Shown one piece after another: positions 1-14,200 of a stretch of 64,000 nt of DNA. Source of the stretch: Bugula neritina (Eukaryota > Bryozoa > Gymnolaemata > Cheilostomatida > Bugulidae); the NCBI GenBank assembly GCA_964035545.1, contig OZ037765.1, forward strand, positions 10,100,698 through 10,164,697, given 5' to 3'. The notes beneath the pieces were generated by a model. It saw nothing but the letters and a program-made list of their open reading frames with translations. It was not told the origin of the DNA and searched no databases. Position 1 is the first letter of the stretch, and every line of letters begins with the position of its first letter. The position numbers and the translations under genes were made by a program.

Positions 1-1273
1 GTTAGGCTTATACATATACTAAAATGTTTATATTTATGTTCATAAACATGAACTTTAGTATGTGTATGACTTTCACTAAATGAAGTGTTGAAAATACATT
101 AGTATTAATGTTGAATGAAAATATTAAAATGCTATAACTAGAACTGTATATAAACTATAATATGGAATTATAGATACATCTTTCTATTCATATATTTCAA
201 ACAAAATGTTTACCCTGTAAATATCCTTGAAGCTTTTCTCTCAAATTTTATTATACTTCTGCTGCCATTTTCAAACTAAAAAGTTAACTAAATTAAAATT
301 ACTTTTTGATTTTCGAAATGTCTCTACCTACAAATAAAATGTCCTTGTTTTTACAACATAAAATAATAATAATAGTTCTTATACTATTTCACTTGCTTTA
401 TTATAGATTTTATTTTTTATCTGACCTTGAATATTACTTCTCTTTTAGGTTGGAAATCTATCGATGACAATGTTTGACATTTAATAGTCCCAGAAAGCGT
501 AGTTTTATCAGCGAAATAGATTTACAAATACATTAAAATCAGGTAATGATGTAAAATAGATAGTTACTTAATTCAAACCCTACGGTACTCCCAACTCAAT
601 CATAAGTTCTATAAACTAGGCTGACCCTTCGCTGTCAGACCTTTCTATGTTTTTCTTGAGTTGCTGCATGTGAACAGTTAAATCTTGTGTGCTGTTGTGT
701 GTATATTTGCAACGTAATAAAAAGTTACATCACTTATTTCCACCATTCCAATAAATAGTATAGTTTTTGTTGAGTAAATAAAGTAACGCATTGAGAGGTT
801 AGAAATTTTTACTACTTGCCATTCCTCAAGATACTTCCTAAAATCAGCTGAAAATTCTTCTTTAAAGTCAACACTGCAGATTAAATTTTTCTATTCTTAA
901 CACACCATACATATAGGTTTGAATTCTTCTTATGGGTAGCATGCTTTCATTGGTTATATAATTTATAACTCTATGAAGATGATTATTTATCATAGATTGC
1001 ATGACTACTGAAAATATGTTTTATTTTGTAAGTATGACTTTCATAAAAAGTGTTACACAACGTAATGTAAGAGATAATAAATGGAAATCAAAAACAAGAA
1101 GTAAGTGCAATGTGGTAATGTGAGATTGTTAATGGCCAACTGTCACAACAAAATAATGTGCTGAGCCATGAGATAACTCATTTTTATGAGTTGCTGGTGT
1201 GATAATGTAAATTGAAGTTGTGGCAGTCAAGTAGTAGCCATTGTATTTTTTATATTTTTATTAATTTTTAGTT
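1..1273. other. Upstream region of the BCR-like gene
   Basis: No coding exon was recognised on either strand in this AT-rich stretch. A pyrimidine tract ending in AG at 1270-1271 lies just before the predicted start codon at 1274. The coding part therefore probably begins in the second exon, and a non-coding first exon and the promoter lie further upstream, either here or before the window. No TATA box or CpG-rich block could be assigned. Confidence 0.5.
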
Positions 1274-2200
1274 ATGGATTTAAAATCTAAAGCCACAGAG
1301 TTTGAGGCAGGCTGGAAAGCATCTTTCCCAAAAGATCCAGTACCTCGTCTCACATGTTTTGAGAGCACAAAATCTGCTGATAGCATGGAGGCTCAGCAGC
1401 AGTCCTTTAGATCTTTATTGCAAGCTACTTTGGACTACCACAACATCAGAATATCTGATTTAAAAAGAAAACTGAAGCAACAGCAGTTTATACTGGAATA
1501 TGTGGCTAAAGAATTGGAACAAATTCCAGTTCCAAGACATACTTTGAGCTACAAGCCACCACAATCGGACTCTAAGCCCCTGCCTCGACCAAGAAAGCCA
1601 CCAGCCATTCCAAAGAAGCCCAAGGCCCTTTCAGCAGATGGAGACAATTCACAGCCCGGTGCTATTCGTAGGATTCAGTCTGCACCATCCTCACACAAAC
1701 CGCCAGCTGTTGAAAAGCGGATGCAGTATAGTAGTGTATATGTTTCTAGTCCACAGTCGATAGAAGAGGAAGTTGAACCAACGAGTGATTTGTTGGAACA
1801 AAACACTGAACCGGCACTCCTCATGAGAGGCGACTCCACTGATGAACGTTTCAATACTTTTCAAGGTACTACATTTGGTAGTTCGATTAAAAAGCCGCAA
1901 TCAAAGATTGCTGAAGAAGAAATGGAAACATCAACCAATGCTGTGAGTAATCCCAATGATGAAAGTCCAGCAATTATAAGCAATCGCATCCAATCCAGTT
2001 CAGATTACGAGTCTTTGACTCTGAAGTCACCACAGTCTTCCCGAAGTAGTATGAAGAAGTTGGCTCAACTTGGTGTGCCGGATGTCGAGACCTCTTCGTG
2101 TGCTTCCAGTCCTGACGCCACTTCTGGAGACTACATGCAGCTCTGGACCACAAAGCCACTGGCTGATGTGAAGGCTGATGCACCATCACCTTCGAGTGAG
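1274..2200 (+). CDS. BCR: BCR exon: N-terminal oligomerisation region and Ser/Pro-rich stretch
   Basis: This single large exon encodes residues 1-309. Residues 10-20 contain [13 protein letters not shown], matching the AWKAQFP...PPR start of human BCR. A predicted amphipathic helix follows at about residues 38-83 (rich in Q, L, K and E), matching the BCR tetramerisation coiled coil. Residues 90-120 are rich in Pro and Lys with PxxP motifs (for example [13 protein letters not shown]), which are possible SH3 sites. The rest is Ser/Glu-rich with many YxS and SPxS sites. The large first coding exon also mirrors vertebrate BCR, whose exon 1 is unusually long. The donor is GAG|GTGAGT at 2201. Confidence 0.9.
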
Positions 2201-5200
2201 GTGAGTCATTCACTCTCACTCATATTAGTTGTAAAGCTATGCAGTAGTTCATCTATCTCGAGATTACTAGATTAGGGTGAGATGAGGAGATGAGCGATGT
2301 TTCCTATGAAAAGAGCTGGTATTCCTTTGAGGTTTTTATTGCCAAATCGAGATTCATGAATTCATGATATGAAATTAGGCGGCTATCAAAACTACCCAAG
2401 TTACACACCATTGTGGGTTGTGGGTCTATTTCTGAACTTGAGTTTCACTGGCACACACCCTTTGGATTAGAGTACTTTACTCTTCTTGCTGCTTAGTAGT
2501 GTAATAAACTAGTCATACAAGTCAAAGACTTTGTTTCCTGCTCACTGCCCCCTTAGTTACTCATGAACTCAAGTAGCTGATGAGCAACTGATACAAAATG
2601 TGTAAAATATATCATTTTAACTGTGAACTGTGAACATTTCCTGTAAGCAAATATGAACTGTGAACATTTCCTGTAAGCCACAAAGAAGTATTTGATAAAA
2701 ATATGCAATTGATTAAAAAAGAATGCTGCCTGACTAAACTTGTGTCAATAGAGAAAGTTCGGTCAAACTATTAGGGTTCAATTTTTCCTTGTTTCTGTGT
2801 AATAAGTTTACAATCAGTGCCAATAACATCTGGATAGTGTTGGGCAGTTAGTGAGAATAGGAAGTTGTGTGTTGGTGCTTGCAGTTGCATCATTGGATCT
2901 CACGACCCTCTGAATAGGTTAATTTCTAACAAATACTGGTATAGATTTTCTGCTTGTTATGACACAAGCACCATTCAAGCGCTGTCATTGTTCACTGCAG
3001 ATCTGCTCAGTTCCATCATATAATGGTAATGAAGATTCAACTACTTGTGAAGTTCAATGATTTGTATTTATGATGTGTTGATTGACTCACTTACAACAAC
3101 CACCATCACCTCAACACTCTTATCTACTTTGTCTATCAAATCTATCTGACTGCTCTTTATGTGTACACAGTACACAGCACACAGTGTGATGTACATGTGC
3201 ACTCCATTACCTTTTCAATACCCTGTCCCTAGACAATAACATTCTTACTGCAGCTGCTATCACTGAATTTTCAACGGCTTTTTCGGTGAATCATCTGTTT
3301 TCATATTTCTATAGACTATAGATAAATTAGAAATGCATCTAATAAGCACAGTAATAATTTGATAATTCCTGCACTCAAACCAAACCTTAGTGTTGAGTTA
3401 GTAAGTAGCCCTGTTCCTCTATGTACCAAGTAACTAGGCCTTTTCATGTTAACTCTATAATCAATGCAGGATGTTTAGTTAGACTGATGGTTTGTTATGT
3501 TGTGTTGTGTTAGTAATTTCTACTAAAACAATGAGTCACCACATGTCTATGGCATTCTGCGTCTATAAGTACCTTGTGTTGTGATGTTTACCACGTTAGG
3601 TCTGTAATAACAATATCAAAGGATAGCAAAAACCACATTTATTATGCTGAAGGGTTTTTTGGTTAGCAATGTGTCATTTTTTGATCTAAATTCTTGTATC
3701 TTAGATGTCAATTACTGTAACTATGAAATGTCTTTATTTTCTTTGTTAATATGCGGGTAATTATAATTATATAAATTGTGTTAGTTTTTCCCCAACTAGT
3801 TGGAATACTTATCAGATTTATAATATTCCATTAGGTTCAGTAACTTCCATTCATATTGAATTTTATATTTCTTTCTAAAACATTCTCTTTACATTTCAGT
3901 CTACTCAGATTGATGAGGGTGGAGACAACTCTAGTGCTGCTTCCTTGAAGTCTTCGGTGGCTGGTAAATCAGGCAGTAAGAAGGGTTCTAAGATGGTCCG
4001 AGTTGATTACAGTGACAAGAATGGTGGGCCACAGCCTATCAGAGATGTGACTGAGGACGCCAACCAAGGTGTGTTGATAAAGTAGCAGGCTAGCTTGTCA
4101 CTTAGAGTTTACAATGTGTGAAGTGTGAAGTCTACTACTTCATCTAATACTCTATCAGCTGCAGTTGTTTCTAGTATTCTTTATGTATTTTAGTGCCTGC
4201 AGTAAGCTCAAAGTATATTTTAGGCTACAGATTTCATTCCAGGGTTTAGTAACCCTCCATTAATCATCAGATGGAGGAATTTGACGCTGTGAATGTTTTT
4301 AACCTGTCAATTGAACACTGCAAGAATGACTAAATTCCGTGTCTGCCATGTTTTAATATAATGATGCAACTTCTTGTTCACTTCAAATATTACTAACCAG
4401 CTTCATGTTAGTGATTAGTCATGCATAGCAGTGAGTAGTATTACCTATTCAGGACTTAGACTAGTAAATTATATTGGTCATGGATTTTAGTCTTGTTCAA
4501 TTAAACACAGATTGTCAATAGCCTGTCATTGGCTGTAAGTTAAAAATTTTGCCACATCATTAAGTCAACAAGCAAATATGGTGCTCCAGTCACACTCTGT
4601 AGCATCTGCTATCTCGCCCTGTCTTCCAGCCAATTTACAGTTCAACTTCTCTTTTCTTGCTGATGATGTAAACATGACATGTTTTGGGTTGTGTAATAAA
4701 CTCTCATGGGATACATGTTCTGGCAAAGTTTTTGCTGGTAAAATCTGCAGATTAAAGGTTTTGAAAATATCTTCCTTTAATATAAATCATTCTGTAAAAA
4801 AACTGAAATTGTCCAGTAATTTTTGCTTGGGTTTAAATATATGGAAGTAGGTGCAGGATTTTAAATTATTTCAATAGTTCCAACAGAACTGCATGTATAA
4901 TGAGAAGGTGTAGGATTAAGTAATAAAGCAATCACATTTTAAACTGCAAATTGCAAACCGAAACTAAGCTAAGTCTATGTTTCTCCATGTATTAAACAGA
5001 AAGGTGTCTTGAGTCAAAATTCACCTAGCATTATATTTAGGGCCTCCCAGCTTTATTGGTCATGTAGTGAATGAGTGAGGGAATTCTTTTTAATATAATA
5101 TCCTTATCATTGTTCATCTTAGGGTTTTCAATCTCTGGGGTCCAAACTGACAACACTTTCGGAACAAATAATACCTCTAAAATTGATGATAAAAGAAAGC

Positions 5201-8200
5201 ATGTCAATATATAATGTTAGCTGTTAGGTATATATTATTATACAGAGTTATGGTGAATAAGTGAAACATGTGCTGCTTGATGGTTTATGAATTTAAATTT
5301 TGATGCTGCAATATGGAGATGGCAGCTGTGTAATGAAGAATTGGTAGCCAAATAATATTAGCCATGGCAATGTCAATAGTTGTTATAGCATCATTGTTGG
5401 AAAGAGTGTTGGTTATAGTAGTGTTAGGGGTAGCAGTAGCAGTAGCAGCAACAGTAGTGATGTTATCAGTGATAGCAGCAGCAGCAGTAATAAAAGTGTT
5501 ATTAGTAGCAGCAATAGTAGCAGTGGTGGTAGCAGTAGCAGTGTTAGTAATAGTAGTGATATTAGTAGCAGCAGCAATAGTAGCAGTGATGGTAGCAGTA
5601 GCAGTGTTAGTAATAGTAGTGATAGTAGTAGCAGCAGCAGCAGCAATATTAGCAGTGATGGTAGCAGTAGCAGCGTTAGTAATAGAAGTGATAGCAGCAG
5701 TAGCTATAGTATTGCATGCTATTTCATCTTCCTTCAGATGATGACTATGATAGTGACGAAGAAGACGATAAGCCTCAGTATATTAGACTCGTATACCATG
5801 CTCACGCAGCCGCCAGATTCTTGGCACCACCTGCAGATGACACCCACTCCATCAACTCGAGTGGTAGTATCGACTCTACGGATAGTCCTGGCCCTACAGC
5901 CTCTCTCTCAGGTTTGTTTGAAGTCACATTACGTTGTGACACACTTATGTGCATCTGCCTAGATCATACAGAGTACATCTATCAAGTGCATTTTTACATG
6001 TAAAAGTACTCAAATACAGCTCTGTGGGCTATCGAGGCATATATAATTTTTACTCCTTTTTCTGCTGTAGCATAGTTGGTTGAGTGAGTGTAGTTTACAA
6101 CACAAATCTTAAGGATACTTCTTTTTAATCTTCTTTATTGGTGGGAGGAAAATTTCTCGAAATGACAAATATTCTATTTCTGGTCACTTCCAGTTCTGAA
6201 CCCGCCTGTCAATATATTTCCACTTTCATTTTGTTTTTCAGTTTGTGAACTATGTTTTGGTTGGTTAAAACTCTGCATGCATTGCACTGTATTATGTATT
6301 CTTATATATGCTTCTCGGCAAACTCACTGCTAATCTGCTTACTTAATCATAGAACAAGCGTTTTCTGCAAGTAAACTAATTTAGGAATTGTTTACTCAAT
6401 TTGCTATAGAAATGATAACTCCTAATTTCACAACACTCCCATCGAAAGTGTTGCTTAGCTATAGCTATCTAGTTTGCTCATCAGTTTGTTTTATTCACCA
6501 GTTTTATTAATGCTGGTAGTTGAATGTGTCATTGGCATGACTTGTTTCATGTAAGCCCATGTCTTCATGCTTTAGAGGTTCTTAGATCCCCAAGTAGTAA
6601 AATAAACCTTCAATATCCTTCAATAACTTTAGCAAGCTATATTGTAGCAGTGACACTTTAAGAATTGCCTAGCGCATGCAGATATTTGTAAATGTTTTTA
6701 CTTTGAAATTGGTCAAAATTGGCGTCAAATTCATTAGCTTGTGTTAGTGGATTTCATCATGTAAGGGTGTCATCATGAATGACTACATACTTTGAAGCAT
6801 TTTCAGATGAAAGTCATTTACCTAAGTAGACTATTATATTCTGAGTAAATTAAAAAAATATTATCGATTCTGGTAAAATTCCCTAAAGTAGTGTAATAAG
6901 TAGTGTTCGTTGAGGTAATGTTAATCCTGTGCCTGCATTATCCAGCTAAGTATCGGTACAGAGGTCCTCAAAGACACACAGTGTTCTTTGACACATCTGT
7001 CACCATTGACACCAGTGGTAAGTGCTTTTTGGTGGTGGTGAGTATACTACTGGTGCTTATCATTGTTATAGACTTGCACCTTATTTATTGTGATTATGTC
7101 TTCTTTCTCTGTTATTCTTACTGTGTGTGCTTTTGTGGAGTTGTTGTCCCTTTGTAACTGTTGGCTCTTTCTAACACAACAACTACATGTTTTCACTCAA
7201 TACCAACCTTGCAAACCATGCTCGTAATTCTATCATAACTTAGCATTATAAAATTTTAGCTATGATTGAGATTAGATTATAATACAATTATACCCACAAT
7301 TATAACTAATCAAATGAATGAACCCATTTCAACACTATAGAAGTAGTTAGTCATAACTGTAAAGTATTCATAATTCATTAATAATTCATAATTTAAAAAA
7401 TTGCTTTTCAGTTTATGGGTGAAGCTTGAAATAGAGTTAATACATTATATTTATCATAGAAAGGATCTCATCAGACCATTATAATCACCGCATTCAGATA
7501 GCTTAGTGATGAAAATAAATTAATATTTAGTTGGAAAATTATCTCAATGAAACAGGAGTTGTCTACTTAATTGGTCATGGAGAAGTTATTAGCATTGATG
7601 ATTAAAGAATTTAGTTTGATATTTTGCACTTGCTAGATACCTCTTTGCTTTGTCGATGTTCAAATCAATATTTTTCCCTGTAGATTGGTGTGCAATTGTA
7701 TGTTCCAAATGTTTCCTACGAACTTCCTTAATTTTTCCACTGAATGCTCTATATATGATAATATTATTACAGTATGATATTCTATTTCATGCCTTCATAG
7801 GCTGCACACCAGAACTAATTGCTCTATGGAAAATATGAATGCTACTTGTCTTATTTCTTAGCTACTTGTATGTCTGTTAAATAAAATTAGTGTGTGGTCA
7901 CAATTGCCTTTACACTGAATTCACTGACTGTAAAAGGAAATGTGTAGCTCGTACTAACACTAAATCAGCACTCGGTCCAATATAGGTTAGCTTACTGCTA
8001 TATTGATATAGCTTCCATTTGCTTATCTGTTAGCTGTTGAAGGCTGCACCCAGCCACAACATAAGATGCCATTAGTCATTCTCATGCGTGCAGCTGATTG
8101 TACTATCCTCAATTAGCCACTTGGTGACGTCATCAAGTCATACATTCATAGGCCCTGACAAAATTTAGTCTGCATTTTGCATCCCTTTATGCTCAAGTTT

Positions 8201-11200
8201 ATGCTACTGATTGAATGCCCCCTTATTATTCCCTTCCTAACACTGGCAACTGTATAGCTGTAGCAACTCCATGTGGACAGTCACTGCTGTAGGCGTGTTG
8301 GACAAGCAAAATTGTCAGTTATTGCTCATTTGCTAATTGCTAGCTCCATTGCCACCCAAATAAGTTGCTACTAAATAAATAACTTCTCACTCCATAGTCC
8401 AGTGCTAGTTGAATTTTATTATTAAATTCTGCACTGTTTCCATGGATGGATATTTTTCTAATTTTCAAGAAATGCCTTTCAAGTTCTACATATAATTGAA
8501 TAAAACTGAAATGAAATTATAGGCTTACGCATTCATTCCTTCTTACCACATAACAATTTCAATAGGAAATCCAATAAGTAGAAATGAGTCATGGTACACT
8601 TAAAGCTGTATGCAATATACATCCATGAAATCGCATCATGTGGTACAAGTTATAATGCGTCAGTATTAAAAGGCACGTCAGTATTAAAAGGCAGGCATTG
8701 TCAATTCAATATGGGCAGCCAATTAAAACACAATCTTACTAAACACCATGTTCTTCATACTACATGTTGTACTAACATCATATGCTATCAGAATCACATG
8801 TTAACTAGAGTAAACTAGCGTGCCTTGTTGAAGTTAAAAGTTTAAAGTGATTATATTTGATATTTTTATATTATGCTAGGATTTATCATTTTAGAGGATA
8901 AATCTAAAGAAGCAGATAGTACAGATTCTATGCCTGAACCGGTAAGTTTATTATTTGTCAATTAATGTAGAACTTCCTTATTAAAAGTGAACACCCAGAA
9001 TTATGCATAGTAGTAAAAACCAGCCTACTATAGGTCTACATCTAAACTGACCGTAATTATAAGCTCTCTTTCCATGTATAGAAGCCAGCTGGGTGCCGAG
9101 CTTTGTGTTCTATCATAGAGATACCCTCCAATTAGCTTAGAAGTGACTTTGGCGCTTGGTGCAGTTGTCTATATTTTGTCTAACTTGTCCAAGCATATTC
9201 CTAACTAACTTAACACCTAAATAGATGTGAACTCTTCAAGTGCAGCTTAGTTAAAAACTGTAACACACTAACAAGCAATCTATTTAAATTTACAACTATT
9301 TTTCTAATATCAGCTAAATGAACAGCTGCTGGCGTTGTTTTTTGCGTCAATATGTATGGCCTGTTTAAAATATATTTGTATATAAACTTTTATTGCTACT
9401 GTTTAATTTAATGAATGCTATGGACTTTTCTTGTCCCACTCAATTGTCATATACAACAAAATTAAAAAAGCCTATCAAGTGTGCTTTCTAAAATCAAAGA
9501 CTGCCAATAAAATATCTCACAGATTGACATTGCCCAACTGTGCACACTCATCAATAATGTGGATCTTGCCAACTATATTCTTTTTTTCTGGTTTAGATTA
9601 AAGGTAGCAAAACAAACATTCTCAATCGCAAACTTTTGATTCAAACCAAATTCAGCTGGGGCCATCTACTATCCAAAACATACTATTACGCGTGATTATT
9701 ATTATTTGTAAAAAAATTAATGTACATTAGTGTTTGTTTTTTCTTCAACTAGCTTTATTGTATTTGATTTGCTGTTAGACTTATTGCTATATAAATTACT
9801 TATTGTAACACGCACATAGCTGCTACTTGCTGCATCAAACCAACGCCTGTGAATTATCCCAGAAAACTTAGTTTTAGTAGGAGGGACCAGGAAGTGAAGC
9901 ATTGAGGCTAAAATTAACTTGGTTGCTTCAAACTTATGCAGTTGTTAGGAAATTTTAAAAAAATGTTTTTCCTTCTCCTAATGGTACTTTGAGGAGATGA
10001 ATATTTCCCAAAACACCTCTATTTAGGTTGCATTGTTTTATCCGTGGTAAGATCTAAATGAAAGTGTTGTAAGGTGTAACTGAGCGCTAGTTCTTCCTCA
10101 GTGTTTCTGACTCATAGTTTATTAACTTGTCTACAAGTTGTGTAATAATTCAGCCCATCTCCTATACTTAGATTACAGCTGATTAGCTTAAATATTTCAT
10201 TTCCTTCTCAAATTCAGAAATTATGACTCTAATAGGCATATCAGAAAGCATCTGCAATATCCTACCTCACAAGTTCATTTTTAATTTTGGGTTTCAGTCC
10301 TAAGTTGTTCACTTATACATGTAATGTGTGATGATGTAATCAATGTTTTTATTTGGTTCTGCCTATTAAAAATACTAGGAACATCCTAGTGTATCACAAT
10401 ATTCACGTTGGTAATGGTATACAAAGCTAATTTGCACCAGGATTATTTTCAACCCTAATTACCAAATGAATTTTGTATTTATAAGAATTATTAACACTGG
10501 TTACAACAACACAAAACTGAAATAAGACGGCTCAGCTCATAATTCTAGTTGTTTTGATTGCATGATTACACCAAGTTTAAAAAATCTTTATATTATTAGC
10601 TGATCACCGAGCATAAGACAAGTTATTAAGGTGTTGAAATTGTGTGCGGAACTGACTATTAGCATAAGTATTATATACAGCTGCAGTAACTCAATAGAAA
10701 CATTCAGGTGGGGCATTCAGGTGAGGCATTCGGTTGGGTGTATGTGCCAATCTTGAATCAGATGATGGAATACTTGTTGGTATGCTATCTTATGTAATAA
10801 GATTGTACAATGGCCTTCTTTGACGCCCTCATGCTTGCATTGTCCATGATCAATTTAGTAATTTTTATTTGGTTATGTTTTCATTTGATATGCATTAAAT
10901 TTCTGTCATGACTAACTCCGAACTGCCCATCTGCTCAGTGGAAGGTAGTTGATGGTGTTTATCGGTTCTCCAGGATTCGGAGAGCTCGTCAGTTGGGGAG
11001 GTCAGCCAGGAAAGTCAGAGTAGCGAAAGCCTACAAATGAGGAATTGGGTAGTGAACAGTGTTTTGGAGAGCGAGAAATCCTATATAGATGACCTCAGTG
11101 TCTTATTGCAGGTGTGTATACAGTGTAGTATAAGTATACTGCTACAAGACTGTATAGACTGAATATACTACTATATTATTATATAGTATAGTCTGAGTAT

Positions 11201-14200
11201 GCTACTACATTATTGTATAGCCTGAGTATACTACTATATGATTGTATTACAAGTATAGTCTGAGTATATTACTACATTATTGTGTTGCATAGTCTGAGTA
11301 TTTTACTATATGATTATACAGTATAGTCTGAGTATATTACTACATTATTGTATTGCATAGTCTGAGTATTTTACTTCTTATTGTTGGAACAAACCTTCAG
11401 GATAAAGTTCCGGTTCGATGTATGTTGCTCTACTAAATCTTCAAGCTTATCATATTACTTTGGAAAGTATTTGCTTAACAGCCTATCACTTGTTTTCTTA
11501 AGATGTTATTCTGTCAAGTTTTTAAAACAATATTGTTTAGCTCTTTAGCATACATAATATAATAATATATATAGTAATATAGTATATAGCATACTTGTAA
11601 TATAGTAATGTATATAGTAATATAGTATATAGCATACTTGTAATATTGTAATATAGTATATAGCATACTTGTAATATAGTAATATAGTATATAGCATACT
11701 TGTAATATAGTAATATATATAGTAATATAGTATATAGCATACTTGTAATATAGTAATATATATAGTAATATAGTATATAGCATACTTTTATTATAGTATA
11801 ACTGTATGCATTGGTTGCAGTACAAGAAGAGTCTAGAATCTACAGCTAAGACCTCAGTGCCAGTAATAACAATGACGGAAGCTGCCGTTATATTTGGCAA
11901 TCTCCAAGAGATTTACGATACACATTCAGGATTTAGAAAGAATCTCGAGCCCATTGTAGCTGAATGGACACACAATTCTGAAGTTGGTCCCCTATTCAAA
12001 GAAATGGTAAGTTTGATGGTTCCTCAAGCTATAGGTAACTTTTTAGTATTATTACCACTAGTTTCTAGATTCAATGGATGTAAATGGACTGCGTACCATA
12101 GAGTTAAATAACCTATTCAATAGACTTGGAGCAAGTTTAATGGTTGACGTTGATGATTGTGTTTTAAAAAAGTTAGCAATTGTTATCAAAATAAGGTAAG
12201 TACAAGAATTATTTCCAAAAGATTTTTGTGTGTTTAAAGCATAAAATATAAATACATGTTATAAATGTTATGTTATATGTTATATAAATGCATGTTATGG
12301 TGTGAATTGTATAATGTTCACCCATTACTCCTAGTTAACAGTGTTGTCCAGCACTCAGTGTATCTTGTGTCTTTCATCAAATTGTTGAGTTCTTTTTATA
12401 TCAGATTCTCAAGTCTAGAGCAATAAGAAAAGGCAAAAACATAATTTTCCTGACTAGCAAATAATTCGTTCACTTTCAGCTGGTTTAGAGTTGTTTGTTG
12501 GAGTTTGTTACAGAATTTTTAGAACACGTGACCTATAACTTTGGATGGATTGGTAATAAGCCATTACTAAATTTTTAATGGATTTGATTCTAAGCACTTG
12601 CTAAGTGATGCGTTGTCTTGTCATAAGGAGTTGTTTTCCCTCGTTACTATATATATCGTCTTGTGATCGTCAAGAGACCAGACTAAGCACTAGTGTACAA
12701 TTTTTTTAAAGTTGCAATTGGGATGATCGGATATCAGATAATTTTTAATATTACGTAAACTACTTCTTGTAGTAGTAGTTGTGATGAAAATGGTGTTTTA
12801 TCCAATACATTATTTCCTCTATAGTAGGAGAGATAACTCCAAATAACAATGTCAACTCTTGCATTGTCGGTAACTTATATTTGAGTTTTAGTGGCGAGTC
12901 ATCTGAAGATTGATTGGTAGTCAAAGTTATTTGCGAATTTTATCGGTGACTTAGATTTTGATATATTATCAGTTGAAGTTATAAATAGTCAAGCTACTTT
13001 ATGCTATATAGAAGTCATCTTCGCAAGTATTCTCATAATATAATGCATTCTATTCATTTTGTAGGTCCTGATATTATTTTACTTTGATAAAAAAAATTTT
13101 GTTGTATTAAAATTGTCTTTTTACTTTACAAGTGTTATGTAATACATGATTCGTTGTTAAAAAGAAAACTCTTTACTTGGCAGGCGGTGAACCTTCCACT
13201 CTATAACACATACCTTGAGAATTACCCCAAAGCTATAGCCACTGTAAAGAGATTGTGTCAGGAAAATGCTGCTTTCAATGACATAGTCAAGGTATGTAAA
13301 CATAAGTCAATAAAATCGGTGTAATTGAATTGGAAATAAAATCAATTTGCTTTTTTGATGTCTTTTAAAAAAACTCACGCAAGTTTATAGTCGCCGTCCC
13401 TGTGAGAAGCCCCTGATGGAAAAGGTTTTTGTTAAAGCGGGCTAAGGACTTATTTAAATGAGGCACAGGAGCAATTATGACTGGATGCTCTTTCTAACAT
13501 CACCAATGGCCTTTGTTCGGGCTCGAACCCATGACCTCATGTTTACTAGGCAAACACTGTAACCCCTAGACCACGGCTGCCCCCCTTTTTTTATGTCTTT
13601 AGCAAGATATTTTATTTGGGCTGTTAGCCGATATCCGATTGGTGGTTGGTTGTGCACATTCGCTTACTGTTCAAGCTCAACTTTTGTTCTTTGAGAGAAG
13701 AAATTTTATAGCAAACAGCTATAGATAGGAAAAACTCTTATTCGTGTAGTAGTAGGTCACTCGAGTATAGTGAAAAGGCAACTGAAACTTGTATTAAAAT
13801 ATAAACTCAACTCTTTAAAGAAAAGACAACTCATAAAATCAAACACTCATGCGTTAAGATATTTCGTTTCCTAATAAAATATTAGTATGCACCAGTTGCT
13901 TGTTTAATGCGCTATTACCTAGTGTTACTCAATAAGAATATGCTATCAGGTGTGAGTAACTGCATGCTTGACATGATAAGTTCTGTTTGACACCAAATAT
14001 CTGCCTGTAGCTCATCAAGTGCCCCTCGGCCACGGAGAAACTCCATCTTGAAGCCATTCTGCACAAGCCAATCAACAGGATGCAAAGGAACAGTCTGCTA
14101 CTGCAAGATCTTCTCAAGTGTACGCCGCCTTCCCATCCCGACCACGACTACCTTCAGAAGTCCCTCAAACTCTCCCAGCTCTTTCTCCGAGACCAGATGA

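Noticed and set aside
5364-5741. 125-residue Val/Ala-rich frame and 77-residue poly-Leu frame
   Set aside because: Both come from the AGC/AGT minisatellite in other frames.
11514-11900. Tyr/Ile/Leu-rich minus-strand frames
   Set aside because: Products of the TATAG minisatellite in a BCR intron.
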